Below are positions 33,138-43,195 of a stretch of DNA of 64,000 nt, piece after piece (position 1 is the first letter of the stretch; each line of letters starts with the position of its first letter). The notes beneath the pieces are model-generated. The model worked only from the letters and a program-made list of their open reading frames with translations, searched no databases and was not told the origin of the DNA. Made by a program: the position numbers and the translations under genes. Source of the DNA: Pseudomonadota bacterium (GTDB lineage: Bacteria; Desulfobacterota; Binatia; Binatales; Binataceae); the NCBI GenBank assembly GCA_021324885.1, contig JAJPIF010000017.1:1-64000 (forward strand), read 5' to 3'.

Positions 33138-35057
33138 ATGACCACCGCACACGCGATCATCGGCACCGCGGGCCATATCGATCACGGTAAGACCGCGCTC
33201 ATCCGGGCGCTGACCGGTTTTGACACCGATCGGCTCAAGGAGGAAAAAGAGCGCGGCATCTCGATCGATTTGGGCTTTGCCTACTTCACCCTGCCCGACG
33301 GCGCCCGCGCCGGCATCGTTGACGTGCCCGGCCATGAACGCTTCATCCGCAACATGCTGGCGGGGGCGCATGGCATCGACCTGGTGCTGCTGGTGGTCGC
33401 GGCGGATGACGGGGTGATGCCGCAAACCGAAGAGCACTTCGACGTGCTCCATCTGCTCGGGGTCAGGCGCGGAATTTTCGTAATCACCAAGGCCGATCTC
33501 GCCGGTCCCGATCGCGTCGCCGAGGTCAGCGATGAAATCCGCCTGCTGGCCGAGGGGACGCCTCTGGAGTCCGCGCCGATCATGCCGATTTCTTCGATTA
33601 CGGGCAGCGGTATCGAAGAGTTGCGCGCCGAGATAACCCGACAGCTCAGCGGCTTTCAGGCCCGCCGTGCCACTGGTCTTTTTCGGTTGCCGGTTGATCG
33701 CGCCTTCGTGATTAAGGGGCACGGCACGGTGGTTACCGGGACGGCGATGGGTTCGGAGGTACGCAGCGGCCAGAAATTGCGCGTGCTGCCGGGCGGCGTC
33801 GGGGTCCGCGTGCGCGCAATCCAGGTGCACGGCGAGCCGGTGCCGCAGGCCGACCTGTGCCAGCGGGTTGCGCTCAATCTGGCCGGCGCCGAGCGAATCG
33901 AGCTCCAACGGGGGGCATGGCTGGTCGATGAGCGGCTTGATTTTGACACGGCACGTTTCGACGCCCGCCTGGAAATCCGTCCCGCGGCGCGGACCGCGTT
34001 CCTCAACAATACGCGCATTCGCCTGTTCATCGGCGCCGCCGAAGCAATGGGACGGGCGATCGTGCTCGAACCCGCGGGAGAGATACCTCACGGGAGCAGT
34101 GGGATGGCGCAAATCGTTCTGGCCGATCCGGTGGTGGCGCTGGCCGGTGATCGTTTTGTGCTGCGCGACGAAACCAATCGCCGCACCATCGGCGGCGGCG
34201 TGGTTCTCAACCCATTGGGCCGGCGCAAGCGCAAACCGGCCGACGCCTACCGCACGCGCCTGACCCGACTTGAGGGATTACGCGGGGCGGACGCGGTCGA
34301 GGCGCTGCTCGATCTTCAGGACGCTTTCGCAATACCGGCGGCGCGCATCGCGATGCTGCTTAACCAGCCGCACGACGAAGTTGCGCGCGCGCTGGCCGAC
34401 CAGCGGTTCGTAAAACTGTCGCTGGGCGATGTCGAGGGCTATACCACGCGGGATAAATGGGAACAGCTCAAAACTTTTCTCAATGCCGCGCTCGCCGCCC
34501 ATCATCAGGCCAATCCGCTTTCACCGGGACTGGAGATGGAAGCGCTGCGGGCGCGTCTGCCCCATCAAATCGGCGCGCGCGCGTTCAAGGCGATTGTCGA
34601 TCGGATCGCGCGTGAAACTGCCGTGGTGCGCGAAGAAAACACACTGCGGTTGCGTTCCCATCAGGTGAAACTGGCAGGAGGCGAAAGCGCGCTGGCCGAG
34701 CGGATCTGCGCCGAACTGGCGGAAGCCGGCTTCCATCCTCCCGACCTCACTCAACTGGCTCGCGCGCTCGGCGTTCCGCCTGGACAGGAAGGCAGAATCA
34801 AGACCCTGCTCAACGCGCTGGAGACGCAGGGACGAGTGGTGAAAATCTCAACCGATCTTTATTTCGAACGCTCGCGCCTGGATGCGGCGCGGGCCCGCCT
34901 GCTCGACTATCTGTCCCGTCACGGTGAGATCAATGCGGCGACCTATCGCGACCTGCTTTCCGCCTCGCGCAAGTTTTCGATCAGCCTGCTGGACTATTTC
35001 GATCACATCGGAGTAACCACGCGTGTAGGCGACAATCGCCGCCTGCGCAAAACCTGA
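33138..35057 (+). CDS. selB: Selenocysteine-specific translation elongation factor SelB
   Basis: 639 residues from ATG 33138 ([20 protein letters not shown] is the standard N-terminus); a GTG at 33087 would add 17 residues. G1 GHIDHGKT, G2/G3 [14 protein letters not shown] and [16 protein letters not shown]4 TKAD are intact. Domains II-III follow ([19 protein letters not shown]), then domain IV of winged helices that bind the SECIS hairpin (from about residue 400 to the end, [32 protein letters not shown] C-terminus). Delivers Sec-tRNA to UGA codons, implying that this organism makes selenoproteins; selA, selD and tRNA-Sec are not in the window. Confidence 0.95.
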   Translation: MTTAHAIIGTAGHIDHGKTALIRALTGFDTDRLKEEKERGISIDLGFAYFTLPDGARAGIVDVPGHERFIRNMLAGAHGIDLVLLVVAADDGVMPQTEEHFDVLHLLGVRRGIFVITKADLAGPDRVAEVSDEIRLLAEGTPLESAPIMPISSITGSGIEELRAEITRQLSGFQARRATGLFRLPVDRAFVIKGHGTVVTGTAMGSEVRSGQKLRVLPGGVGVRVRAIQVHGEPVPQADLCQRVALNLAGAERIELQRGAWLVDERLDFDTARFDARLEIRPAARTAFLNNTRIRLFIGAAEAMGRAIVLEPAGEIPHGSSGMAQIVLADPVVALAGDRFVLRDETNRRTIGGGVVLNPLGRRKRKPADAYRTRLTRLEGLRGADAVEALLDLQDAFAIPAARIAMLLNQPHDEVARALADQRFVKLSLGDVEGYTTRDKWEQLKTFLNAALAAHHQANPLSPGLEMEALRARLPHQIGARAFKAIVDRIARETAVVREENTLRLRSHQVKLAGGESALAERICAELAEAGFHPPDLTQLARALGVPPGQEGRIKTLLNALETQGRVVKISTDLYFERSRLDAARARLLDYLSRHGEINAATYRDLLSASRKFSISLLDYFDHIGVTTRVGDNRRLRKT

Positions 35058-35077
35058 AGGGAACCGCGGCTTTGAGT

Positions 35078-35182
35078 TACTCCAGCCCGTAACGCCGGCG
35101 CTTGCGCCATAGCGTGGCGACGTTGATTGCGGAAGGCGAGCAACTGGCCAGGGTCAGAGTGCTGTCGGAAAACGAGGACATC
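35078..35182 (-). pseudogene. Decayed C-terminal end of a sigma-54-type regulator (Fis-like HTH remnant)
   Basis: Reading the minus strand, the last codons before TAA at 35078 spell SAINVATLWRKRRRYGLE, which closely resembles the closing helix-turn-helix of NtrC-type regulators (pattern xLGISRSTLWRKLKRYGL). Upstream of it the frame reads LTLASCSPS and soon meets a stop at about 35245 with no ATPase domain, so only the gene end survives. It lies antisense and 20 bases after selB. Short length makes the call tentative. Confidence 0.4.
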
Positions 35183-35282
35183 GCGGCGGAATTGGTCCAG
35201 CGTCGCGCGCCGGAGCGGGGGCCCAGAGCCAAGCCGATACCTTACATTTAATAAAGCGCGGCGGTTTCTCTAAAGCGCCGTT

Positions 35283-37202
35283 ATGCGTAGTGCGCTAAGT
35301 TTGTCCCTGAACTTGGAGGCAAACGCGACGGTGAGGCATGGGAAACCGGTTGAATCGTTGCGGGCGGTTTTTTCCGTCTGCATTGTGGGTTCGATTCTCT
35401 TGGGCGGCGCCGTTTCGGTCAGGGCCGGGCGGTTGCGCGCTGCGGCGCAAGTCCCGACCAGAACGCCGATCAAGCATCTGATCGTGATCATCGGTGAAAA
35501 CCGCAGTTTCGATCATGTCTTCGGTCTGTATCGCCCGCGCGGCGGTCAGACGATTTGGAACCTCCTTTCGCGTGGAATCGTCAATGCCGGCGGGAAGCCG
35601 GGTCCGAACTTCGCCCAGGCGGCGCAGTTCCGGGTTCCGGAACAATCCGCTTATTACATCAGCGCGCCGCTCAAGATCCCTTATGCGAAGCTGCCGGTGC
35701 CTTTTGCCGACGAGGCTCCGGCCGCTCAGCGCGAGCTTTGGCCGCCATTTAAAAGCGTCGAAATGGCGGCAGCAGTCGAGCCGGACTTGAATCCATCCGA
35801 GGAGTGGCTGCTGACCACAGGCGCGACCGGCTTGCCCAAGGGGCAGACGGCCGATACGCGGGTGGAACACTATGATGATTTGCCCGATGGTCCGTTTCAA
35901 CTCACCGGACCCAGACTGCCCTATGATTCATATACGGGCGATACGGTCCATCGCTTTTTCCAGATGTGGCAGCAGTCCGATTGCACTGTGGCCGGCTGCC
36001 TTGACGATTTGTATCCCTTTGTCGCCGTCAGCTACTCGCACTGGAATTACGGGGGAAGCAATTCGATGGCATTTTATAACGTTAGTGCGGGCGATGCTCC
36101 ATTCCTGAAAAAATTGGCTGACGAATTTACCTCCAGCGACAACTTTCACCAGGCATTTATGGGTGGCACCGGCGGCAATCATATGATGCTCGGTACCGGC
36201 GATGCCATCTTTTTCAGCGATGGCAGCGCTGATGCGGTGCCGCCCCTCGACCAAATCGCCAATCCGAACCCGCGAGCGGGCAGCGCAAACAACTATATCA
36301 ATGACGGGCGCTGGATCGATTGCTCCAATCTCGAAGCCCCGGGCGTGCGGCCCATAAGACAGTATTTGCGCCGCTTGAGGGTGCGATCCAACTGCGCACC
36401 GGGCCGTTACTACATGATTAACAACACGGAACCCGGGTTCCTGCCCAACGGAGCACTTCGTCATGGCGCCTACGGCACCTTCCTTCCGCCTTCCAATTTG
36501 CGCACCATCGGTGATGCCCTGTCAGAAAAGGGGATCTCGTGGGCCTACTTCGGCGGCGCATTCGATGCCGCATTAAGGCTGGCCCGCGGCTCGACAAATC
36601 CGGCAGATCGGATTGGCCTGGCGTACTGCCAGATATGCAACCCGTTCCAATACGTATCTTCGATCATGACCGACGCGGCGGCGCGCAAGGAGCATCTGAA
36701 GGACGTGATAGATCTGTTTCATGATCTCGAAAGCGGGAGCCTGCCGTCGGTTTGTTTGGTCAAGCCCGACGGGATGCTCGATGGCCATCCGGCCAGCTCC
36801 AAACTGGATTTGTTCGAAGCGTTCGTCAAAAACATTCTCGACCGCCTTGATGCCAATCATGTCCTGAAGCATGACACGGCGGTATTCATAACGTTTGACG
36901 AGTCGGGAGGTTATTATGATTCGGGATACATCGAGCCTGTGGATTTTTTCGGCGACGGGCCGCGCATCCCTTTCATCGTGGTATCGGATTTTTCAAGCGG
37001 CGGCCGGACTGTTCACACCTACTATGATCACGTATCGATTCTGAAGTTCATCGAACGCAATTGGATGCTCAAGCCGCTGACCGCCCGCAGCCGCGACAAC
37101 CTGCCCAACCCGATTGCGAGCGCGCTCAATCCGTACATACCGCGCAACCGTCCGGCCATCGGAGACCTGTTCGAGATGTTCGATTTCTCGAACCGACACT
37201 GA
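35283..37202 (+). CDS. Phosphoesterase family protein (phospholipase C/acid phosphatase type, PF04185)
   Basis: 639 residues. Residues about 60-75 carry the family hallmark HLIVIIGENRSFDHVFGLY; GGNHMMLGTGDAIFF in the middle and ITFDESGGYYDSGYIEP plus the late HTYYDHVSILKFIERNW supply further metal-binding and catalytic positions. A weakly hydrophobic N-terminus (AVFSVCIVGSILLGGAVSV) may be a signal peptide or anchor, as these enzymes usually work in the periplasm, often via Tat, but no twin-Arg motif is evident. Expected to cleave phosphodiester or phosphomonoester bonds of lipids. Isolated gene between selB and murF. Confidence 0.9.
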   Translation: MRSALSLSLNLEANATVRHGKPVESLRAVFSVCIVGSILLGGAVSVRAGRLRAAAQVPTRTPIKHLIVIIGENRSFDHVFGLYRPRGGQTIWNLLSRGIVNAGGKPGPNFAQAAQFRVPEQSAYYISAPLKIPYAKLPVPFADEAPAAQRELWPPFKSVEMAAAVEPDLNPSEEWLLTTGATGLPKGQTADTRVEHYDDLPDGPFQLTGPRLPYDSYTGDTVHRFFQMWQQSDCTVAGCLDDLYPFVAVSYSHWNYGGSNSMAFYNVSAGDAPFLKKLADEFTSSDNFHQAFMGGTGGNHMMLGTGDAIFFSDGSADAVPPLDQIANPNPRAGSANNYINDGRWIDCSNLEAPGVRPIRQYLRRLRVRSNCAPGRYYMINNTEPGFLPNGALRHGAYGTFLPPSNLRTIGDALSEKGISWAYFGGAFDAALRLARGSTNPADRIGLAYCQICNPFQYVSSIMTDAAARKEHLKDVIDLFHDLESGSLPSVCLVKPDGMLDGHPASSKLDLFEAFVKNILDRLDANHVLKHDTAVFITFDESGGYYDSGYIEPVDFFGDGPRIPFIVVSDFSSGGRTVHTYYDHVSILKFIERNWMLKPLTARSRDNLPNPIASALNPYIPRNRPAIGDLFEMFDFSNRH

Positions 37203-37253
37203 CGTGCCAGATTAACCGGGCGAAGCCGGGCAAGGGCGGTAAATCAGTTTCGA

Positions 37254-38690
37254 TCAAGCTGCTTTCAAGCCTTCGATTATCCGTTCCATCGCCATGCCGC
37301 GGGAGCCTTTGACCAGCAGCAGGTCGCCGCCGCGGAGCAGGTGGCGGACGCCTGGAGCCGCGGACCTGCTGTCTGATGCCGTTAGCACTTCGATGCCTCG
37401 CGTGGCGGGAAGGGTAGCAGCGGCCGCGATCATCTCCGGGCCGACGAGGACTAATGCGGCCGGACGCACCGCGATCGCGCGGGTGATCGCTTCGATGTGC
37501 AGTTCGCGCGACAACGCTCCCAATTCGAGCATGTCGCCCAACGCCACCACCATGCGCGAACCGCTTTGCCCTGCCAGTTCTTGAGCGGTTTGCAAGGCCA
37601 CGCGCACCGAACTGGGATTGGCGTTGTAGGTGTCGTCCAGTACACGTAAGTTCCCCAGTTGCTCAAGGACCAGTCGTCCCGGCACCGGCATCACTTGCGC
37701 CAGGGCGAAGGCTATCTTGGGCAACTGGTCGGCGCGCAAAGGCTCCATGGCGGCCACTGCCGCGATTGCCGCGGTGGCATTGAGCGCGGCGCCCGGACCG
37801 AGCAGCCGCAACTCCAAATCGAGGTAGTCCGGCGCCTGCGGCGCGACGATACCAGAGCTGAACTCGACGCGGATTTTCGAGCGTCCTCCGGCGGTTACGG
37901 CACGGTGCGCCAATCGTACCCCGGCGCGCTCGCTGGTACCGAAAAGAAGGGTCCGCACATTGCGTCTCGGAATGCGAGCAAGCAGCAACGGATCCTCCGC
38001 CCACGTGACATTCGCTACGATCGCGGTGCTGAAAAGCGCGGCTTCCTCATCTGCCACGCCGTCTTGCGTGCGCAGGCCCTCGGTGTGCTCGATCTCGGCA
38101 TTCAGCACCATCGCGACGTCGGGATTGACAATCCTGGCCAGGCGCGCGATTTCCCCGGGCGAGTTGGTGCCGCACTCGATAACCATCGCCTGATGTTTCT
38201 CTTCCAGGCCCAGCAGGGTGAGCGGAACACCGATCAGATTGTTCAAATTGCCGGGCGTGGCAAGTGTGTCGCCGAAGACCGCCCGCGCTGCCGCCGCGGT
38301 CAGTTCCTTGGTGGTGGTTTTGCCCACCGCCCCGCCGATCGCGATGGTTGGAATTGGACGGCGCCGGCGCGCCCGGCTGATATGATAGCTGGCGATGCGG
38401 CCTAAAGCTTCGAGCGTGTCATCGACTTCGATTCGCTCGGTTGGCGTGTTCGTTCCGCGCGCAACCACCGCCGCCACGGCGCCGCGGGCTGACGCCTGCC
38501 CGACATACGCGTGGCCATCGTGGAGCGGACCCTTGAGCGCGACGAACAGGCTGCCCGGCGCGATGGCGCGGGAGTCGGTGCTGATTGCGCGGATTTGACG
38601 CGAAGGATCGCCGTACAACGTGCCGCCGGCCGCCGCCGCGATTTCGCTCAGCGTCATCTCGCATCGATTAACTGGAAGCGGCGTAGCCAT
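37254..38690 (-). CDS. murF: UDP-MurNAc-tripeptide-D-Ala-D-Ala ligase
   Basis: 478 residues. N-terminal uridine-binding domain (GSLFVALKGPLHDGHAYVGQASARGAVAAVV), the ATP-binding P-loop GAVGKTTTKELTAA, NLIGVPLTLLGLEEKHQAMVIECGTNSPGEIARL with the conserved E-x-G-x-N/S motif, and the C-terminal DDTYNANPSSVRVALQTAQEL. Adds D-Ala-D-Ala to the peptidoglycan precursor in the cytoplasm. It is alone here rather than in a dcw cluster, which is unusual but seen in several phyla. Divergent from purE. Confidence 0.96.
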   Translation of the reverse strand: MATPLPVNRCEMTLSEIAAAAGGTLYGDPSRQIRAISTDSRAIAPGSLFVALKGPLHDGHAYVGQASARGAVAAVVARGTNTPTERIEVDDTLEALGRIASYHISRARRRRPIPTIAIGGAVGKTTTKELTAAAARAVFGDTLATPGNLNNLIGVPLTLLGLEEKHQAMVIECGTNSPGEIARLARIVNPDVAMVLNAEIEHTEGLRTQDGVADEEAALFSTAIVANVTWAEDPLLLARIPRRNVRTLLFGTSERAGVRLAHRAVTAGGRSKIRVEFSSGIVAPQAPDYLDLELRLLGPGAALNATAAIAAVAAMEPLRADQLPKIAFALAQVMPVPGRLVLEQLGNLRVLDDTYNANPSSVRVALQTAQELAGQSGSRMVVALGDMLELGALSRELHIEAITRAIAVRPAALVLVGPEMIAAAATLPATRGIEVLTASDSRSAAPGVRHLLRGGDLLLVKGSRGMAMERIIEGLKAA

Positions 38691-38785
38691 TCGAGCATCA
38701 AATTTGTCTGGCAGCGCGCCGCTTTACAAGCGGGTCTTGACAGGTGAAGAGCAGCGTTTCAGCCTTGCCTGGATGGAGACAAGTC

Positions 38786-39280
38786 ATGAGCGATGCGCCT
38801 AAGCCATTGGTCGGGATCCTGATGGGCAGCAAGACTGACCTCGAATACATGTCTGGGGCGACCGAGATGCTCGCCGAACTTGAGATCGGCTGCGAGGTGC
38901 GGATCCTGTCCGCCCACCGCACGCCCGATGCAGTGGCACAATATTCGGCGTCAGCCGACAAGCGTGGTCTGGAAGTGCTGATCGCCGGCGCCGGTGGCGC
39001 CGCCCATCTGCCGGGCGTCGTCGCGGCAGGTACGATATTGCCGGTAATCGGCGTGCCGATTCCGTCCACTTCGCTCAACGGGATGGATTCGCTGCTGTCG
39101 ATCGTGCAGATGCCCAAGGGAATTCCGGTGGCCACGATGGCGATCGGCAAGAGCGGAGCGGCCAATGCGGCGCTGTTCGCGGCCGCGATCCTCGCGCTGA
39201 AACATCCGCCGGTCCAGCAGCGGCTGAGTGCGTTTCGCGCCAAACGCCGCAAAGAGGCACTGGATAACCAGGTGCCGTAA
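38786..39280 (+). CDS. purE: N5-carboxyaminoimidazole ribonucleotide mutase
   Basis: 164 residues from ATG 38786, preceded by GGAGAC about 10 bases upstream; an in-frame start at 38744 would add 14 residues that are not family-like. [13 protein letters not shown] is the substrate P-loop, [11 protein letters not shown] carries the catalytic His, and [18 protein letters not shown] and [23 protein letters not shown] are conserved. Converts N5-CAIR to CAIR in purine synthesis. purK is not adjacent, so the class II (AIR carboxylase) form is not excluded. Confidence 0.96.
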   Translation: MSDAPKPLVGILMGSKTDLEYMSGATEMLAELEIGCEVRILSAHRTPDAVAQYSASADKRGLEVLIAGAGGAAHLPGVVAAGTILPVIGVPIPSTSLNGMDSLLSIVQMPKGIPVATMAIGKSGAANAALFAAAILALKHPPVQQRLSAFRAKRRKEALDNQVP

Positions 39281-39309
39281 CGCCCCACGCTCCGAGACGG
39301 TGCCATCCG

Positions 39310-40113
39310 ATGGACGATCAAACGGCGGCAAAGCTGCGGCAACTCGACGACGCGATCACGCGTTATGTCCGTCCCGACACATTCCCAATCGCCATTCGTA
39401 TGGTTCGGGCCGGCGAGGCGCTGCCTGACGGCGTCCGCGTGCCCAGCCAAAGTTTCGGCGAGAACTGGATCGTGTGCCAGTCAATCGGTGTGGCGCGGCG
39501 CTACGGATGGTCGATCGCGGTCGGCCGGCGTGATGTGATCTGCCCGCTGGCGGCCGTGGCTTTCGGTTTTCGCAAGCCCAATGACGAAGCGTTGGCGGGC
39601 TACACCGCCGTCGGGATGTACTGCGAAAGCGAGCAGGCCGCCGCAAGTTTAGAGGCGGCAACCTGGAGATTCGAGCCCGGCACTTATGACTATGTATGTA
39701 TAGCTCCGCTATCGCGCGCCAATTTCGAACCCGATGTGGTCGCATTGTATGCCAACAGCGCGCAGGTGATGAGACTGGTCAACGCCGCCTTGTACAAGCA
39801 CGGTGGACGGCTTGAAAGCACGACCAGCGGGCGGCTTGACTGCGCCGATATCGTGATTCAGACGATGACTACCGATGCGCCCAAAGTAATCATTCCATGC
39901 AACGGAGATCGGGTGTTTGGAATGGCGCAGGATACTGAAATGGTATTCACCTTTCCATGGCATCACACGGACGAAATTATCGGCGGTCTGGAAGGGACGC
40001 AAAAGGGCGGGGTCCGTTATCCGATACCGGTCGCGATGCGCGGTACGGTTACGATGCCACGGCGCTATCAGGAGTTGATGAGCCACCTCAAAAAGCGCGA
40101 CGGGGACGAGTGA
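39310..40113 (+). CDS. DUF169 family protein
   Basis: 267 residues, full length for the family. Typical features: PDTFPIAIRMVRAGEALPDGVR at the N-terminus, WIVCQSIGVARRYGWSIAVG with a conserved Cys, VICPLAAVAFGF with a second Cys, MYCESEQAAASL, and IPCNGDRVFGMAQDTEMVFTFP. The paired Cys positions in a beta-rich context have led to suggestions of ligand or metal binding, but function remains unknown. It begins 29 bases after purE in the same direction. Confidence 0.88.
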   Translation: MDDQTAAKLRQLDDAITRYVRPDTFPIAIRMVRAGEALPDGVRVPSQSFGENWIVCQSIGVARRYGWSIAVGRRDVICPLAAVAFGFRKPNDEALAGYTAVGMYCESEQAAASLEAATWRFEPGTYDYVCIAPLSRANFEPDVVALYANSAQVMRLVNAALYKHGGRLESTTSGRLDCADIVIQTMTTDAPKVIIPCNGDRVFGMAQDTEMVFTFPWHHTDEIIGGLEGTQKGGVRYPIPVAMRGTVTMPRRYQELMSHLKKRDGDE

Positions 40114-40252
40114 AGGCAGCCAGTGGGAAGCGGACAATTTTAAGGTCGGGCGGCACCCTCACCCGGCGCTAATAAAATAAGCGGCCTTTCCTATCAACGG
40201 CCTCAGACATAAAAAATCAACGCTGAGATGGTGTGGTGGGCGAGGAAAAAAA

Positions 40253-40777
40253 TCAATCAGCTATCTTCTTGATCTCCTGTTCGAAGGCATCGAGCGCGGC
40301 AGCATCGAACAGCACCATCTCGACGCGCTGGGGAATGTCATTGCGCTTGAGGTAATCGCGAATCTCCTCGAGCATCACTTGAGCACAGCGCTTGATCGGG
40401 AATCCGCCAACTCCGGTGCCGATTGCCGGAAATGCAATCGAGCTGATTCCTTTTTCGGTCGCGCGCATCAACGAATTGCGCGTTGAGTCGCGCAGGCTCG
40501 GTTCGCTGACGCCGCCTCCCAGGTGCATTCCGGCGGCATGGATTACGTATCGCGCCCGCAGATTGCCGCCCCCGGTAATGGCGGCCTCACCCAGCGGGAT
40601 CGGGCCAATCTTATCGCATTCAGTCTGAATCCGTGGCCCGCCTTTTCTGCGGATGGCGCCGGCCACTCCTGCTCCCAGCACGAGATTGGTATTGGCGGCA
40701 TTGACGATGGCTTCGCAGCCGGACTCGGTTATATCTCCCTGACGTATCACGATGCGCGTGCGCCAGTTTCCGCTCAT
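40253..40777 (-). CDS. Macrodomain protein (ADP-ribose/O-acetyl-ADP-ribose hydrolase)
   Basis: 174 residues with GGGAGG 7 bases before ATG. The macrodomain core shows IVNAANTNLVLGAGVAGAIRRKGG (ligand-binding loop with the Asn and GAGVAGAI motif), GEAAITGGGNLRARYVIHAAG, and SIAFPAIGTGVGGFPI at loop 2. Highest resemblance is to the MacroD/YmdB type that removes ADP-ribose or deacetylates O-acetyl-ADP-ribose, in the cytoplasm. Monocistronic beside mtnA on the same strand. Confidence 0.95.
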   Translation of the reverse strand: MSGNWRTRIVIRQGDITESGCEAIVNAANTNLVLGAGVAGAIRRKGGPRIQTECDKIGPIPLGEAAITGGGNLRARYVIHAAGMHLGGGVSEPSLRDSTRNSLMRATEKGISSIAFPAIGTGVGGFPIKRCAQVMLEEIRDYLKRNDIPQRVEMVLFDAAALDAFEQEIKKIAD

Positions 40778-40836
40778 GGGCGTCCTCCCTTAGCAAGTCC
40801 GCCTATATTATGCCAGGCCGGCGCGCGGTGCGGCAG

Positions 40837-41877
40837 CTAAACGGACCGCCTTCTCAATTCGGCCAAACTCTTGTCATAAGGCGGACGCGCGACGCCGCGT
40901 TCGGTTACGATCGCGGTCACCAGTTCGGCCGGGGTAACGTCAAAGGCCGGGTTGAAAATGCGCACTCCGGGCGGCGCAATGCGCCGTCCGGCGATTTCCG
41001 CCAGTTCGGAGGCGTCGCGCTCTTCAATTGGGATGTCAGCGCCGCTGGGACAGTTGAAATCAATCGACGAGAGAGGGGCTGCGACGTACAGGGGCACGCC
41101 GTGGCGGCGCGCCATCACGGCCAGCGGATAGGTGCCAATCTTGTTGGCGACGTCGCCGTTGGCGGCCACACGATCGGTGCCCACGATCACGCAGCTGACG
41201 CCGCCGCGCGCCAGCACCATCCCGGCCATGTTGTCGGCGATCAGGGTGACCGGGATGCGGTCCTTTTTCAGTTCCCAGGCGGTGAGGCGGGCGCCCTGCA
41301 GAAAAGGCCGGGTTTCATCGGCAATCACGCTGACGCGCTTGCCCGAATCGCGCGCTGCCCGCACGATTCCCAGCGCCGTGCCGTAGCCTGCGGTAGCCAG
41401 GGCGCCGGCGTTGCAATGAGTCAGGATTTGTGCCGGGTCGTCATCGATCAGCGCCGCCCCGAACTGCCCCAAAGCGCGATTGGCGGCGAGATCCTCCTCA
41501 TAGATTGCCAGTGCTTCGTCGCGCAACGCCGCGAAGAGCGCGCGCGCATCCAGGGCAAGATTGCGCTCAAGCACGCGGCCCATCCGGTCGACCGCCCATG
41601 CCAGATTGACCGCGGTGGGCCGAGCCGCCTTCAGCGTGCGCGCCACCACGGCAAATCGCGCCTGCGCCCGCCTGCCACTCGTGCCCTTGAGTCCCAGCGC
41701 CACGCCCATCGCGGCCGCGACTCCGATTGCCGGAGCGCCCCTGATTACCATCGAACGGATTGCGCCGGCAACGCCGCGATAGTCTTTGTACACGCGATAA
41801 ACTTCGCGGCCCGGGAGCATCCGCTGATCGATCATGCGCACGCTGCCGGCGCGCCATTGTACAGTATTAATCGCCAC
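40837..41877 (-). CDS. mtnA: S-methyl-5-thioribose-1-phosphate isomerase
   Basis: 346 residues starting GTG. SMVIRGAPAIGVAAAMGVALG, LTHCNAGALATAGYGTALGIVRAA (with the catalytic Cys), VIADETRPFLQGARLTAWEL, and VGTDRVAANGDVANKIGTYPLAVMA (catalytic Asp) are all present; the C-terminal ERDASELAEI motif is intact. Isomerises MTR-1-P to the ribulose form in methionine salvage. No other mtn genes are near; a long plus-strand frame antisense to it is a shadow. Confidence 0.96.
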   Translation of the reverse strand: MAINTVQWRAGSVRMIDQRMLPGREVYRVYKDYRGVAGAIRSMVIRGAPAIGVAAAMGVALGLKGTSGRRAQARFAVVARTLKAARPTAVNLAWAVDRMGRVLERNLALDARALFAALRDEALAIYEEDLAANRALGQFGAALIDDDPAQILTHCNAGALATAGYGTALGIVRAARDSGKRVSVIADETRPFLQGARLTAWELKKDRIPVTLIADNMAGMVLARGGVSCVIVGTDRVAANGDVANKIGTYPLAVMARRHGVPLYVAAPLSSIDFNCPSGADIPIEERDASELAEIAGRRIAPPGVRIFNPAFDVTPAELVTAIVTERGVARPPYDKSLAELRRRSV

Positions 41878-42108
41878 AACAAATTTATTATGCAGAAGCC
41901 GGGAAGAATTCGATTGCGAGACATCCCGGTCTGGGCAAAAACGTCGGGTTATGAAGCGGGAGATCCAAATGCAAAACGCACTGACGGCGGCGTCGATCTA
42001 AAGTTTCATGTTTATCTGGAAACGGCTGTCGCTTGTTTGCCAATATCCCCAACTGATAGCGGCGGGGAACAGCTCGGCCGCGTTCACCGCTTCCAGCAAA
42101 CGAACTTC

Positions 42109-42510
42109 TCAGCTCGCGCGTTCATAGATTCCGCGTGCCTTCCGCTTTACCATCCCGGCGTCGATCCAGCGCGTGACCGCGGCAAAAATCTCGGACGGAC
42201 GCTTGTCCTTCAACCCGCGGACGCTGCGCACATCCGATGCCTTGAACTGCTTGGGCAATTGACTGAGCACATCACGCCAGTTGATTCGTCCGCCGGCCGA
42301 TGGAGCGCCGCCGCTGTGCGAGCGGGCCGCACGCCCCGCTATCTGCACACTGCCGGTTACCGCTCCGAGCCTGGCTTCGTCTTCTTTCAGACGTTTTAAC
42401 TCCGCTTCTTTCGCGCGAATCTCCTTGCGCAAAGTCACAAGTACTGCACGTGCCTGCTGTTGAAGCTGACCGAATGCAGAACCGGCTCCCCCGCTACTAC
42501 GTCGTGGCAT
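42109..42510 (-). CDS. Hypothetical coiled-coil plus winged-helix-like protein
   Basis: 133 residues from ATG 42510, preceded by AGGAG at 10 bases; the longer frame is rejected. Residues about 10-50 are a charged helical coiled coil (QARAVLVTLRKEIRAKEAELKRLKEDEARL). After a Gly/Ser-rich linker the C-terminus (INWRDVLSQLPKQFKASDVRSV, PSEIFAAVTRWIDAGMVKRKARGIYERA) resembles a small winged-helix DNA-binding unit with a basic tail. No database family recalled. A stand-alone nucleic-acid-associated protein is the best guess. Confidence 0.6.
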   Translation of the reverse strand: MPRRSSGGAGSAFGQLQQQARAVLVTLRKEIRAKEAELKRLKEDEARLGAVTGSVQIAGRAARSHSGGAPSAGGRINWRDVLSQLPKQFKASDVRSVRGLKDKRPSEIFAAVTRWIDAGMVKRKARGIYERAS

Positions 42511-43195
42511 CAGATGCACACTCCTGTTATGAATTAAACTGCATAGTTGCAATCTATATACCGAGATAATATCGCACAGGCAATCCCTGACGGGCTATTA
42601 ATCTTCTGTGAGCAATGGTTCAAAAGGTGGTTCAATTATTTTTCTTCCCGATCGTCTGATAAGACGACGGGTCAACGCCCGCTGTTGTCATGCCGCAATG
42701 TGCCAGGCTCGGACCGAAGCCCAAGGTGTATATTGTCTCGGCCAGGTCAGCGTGACTGGGTATCCTCGACCGTGACCACATCAAGCGGCTTGTGGCCGGA
42801 CGCCGATCATTGGGCGGGCAAGCGCGCCGGTTCCCGGTGTCGCGTGTCGTCCTACTTCTTCCAAAAACCTGCTACGTTATCCAATATCTGTTAATTAAGC
42901 CGTCTATGGTTACAAGGCATGCTTTTTTCTGGGAATTGAGTGCCCGCAAGGTGGATTTCCCGCCGCTCGAAGCCATTGATCCACGGCTCGAAAAGGCCGC
43001 CGATCGACGTGATCAGCACTAGGCATTTGTGGCCTCTCGGTGATATAAGAAGGCGCTGATGGTTGGCCCGTATGCGAGCTGCTTCTGCTGATCCTGCGCT
43101 CCCGGAAGTTGCGATGCGGCAATTTCGCTGGGGAAATTTCGGGGAGCTTTTCGGAGCCGCGGCGCATTATTAACGGGCCACGCAAGGAGAACTGA
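42511..43195. other. 685-base interval without a supported gene
   Basis: Lies between the divergent coiled-coil gene and the RRM gene. The part at about 42530-42660 is AT-rich and looks promoter-like for the minus-strand gene; the rest has only short frames with Arg/Ser-rich, shadow-like translations. The last 60 bases before the RRM ATG can fold (GAAATTTC at 43132-43139 and GGAGC/GCTCC-type arms) and may be a leader. Confidence 0.45.

Noticed and set aside
33138..35057. Possible selenocysteine codons in genes near selB
   Set aside because: Every catalytic Cys in the redox proteins of the window is an ordinary Cys codon; no in-frame UGA in a conserved site was found by eye.
40810..42399. Long 529-codon plus-strand frame
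   Set aside because: Antisense to mtnA and the coiled-coil gene. Its translation is rich in Arg, His and Gly without domain structure; high GC third positions keep shadow frames open.
42910..43185. Short Arg/Ser-rich frame upstream of the RRM gene
   Set aside because: No SD, low-complexity composition, and its position fits a leader region.
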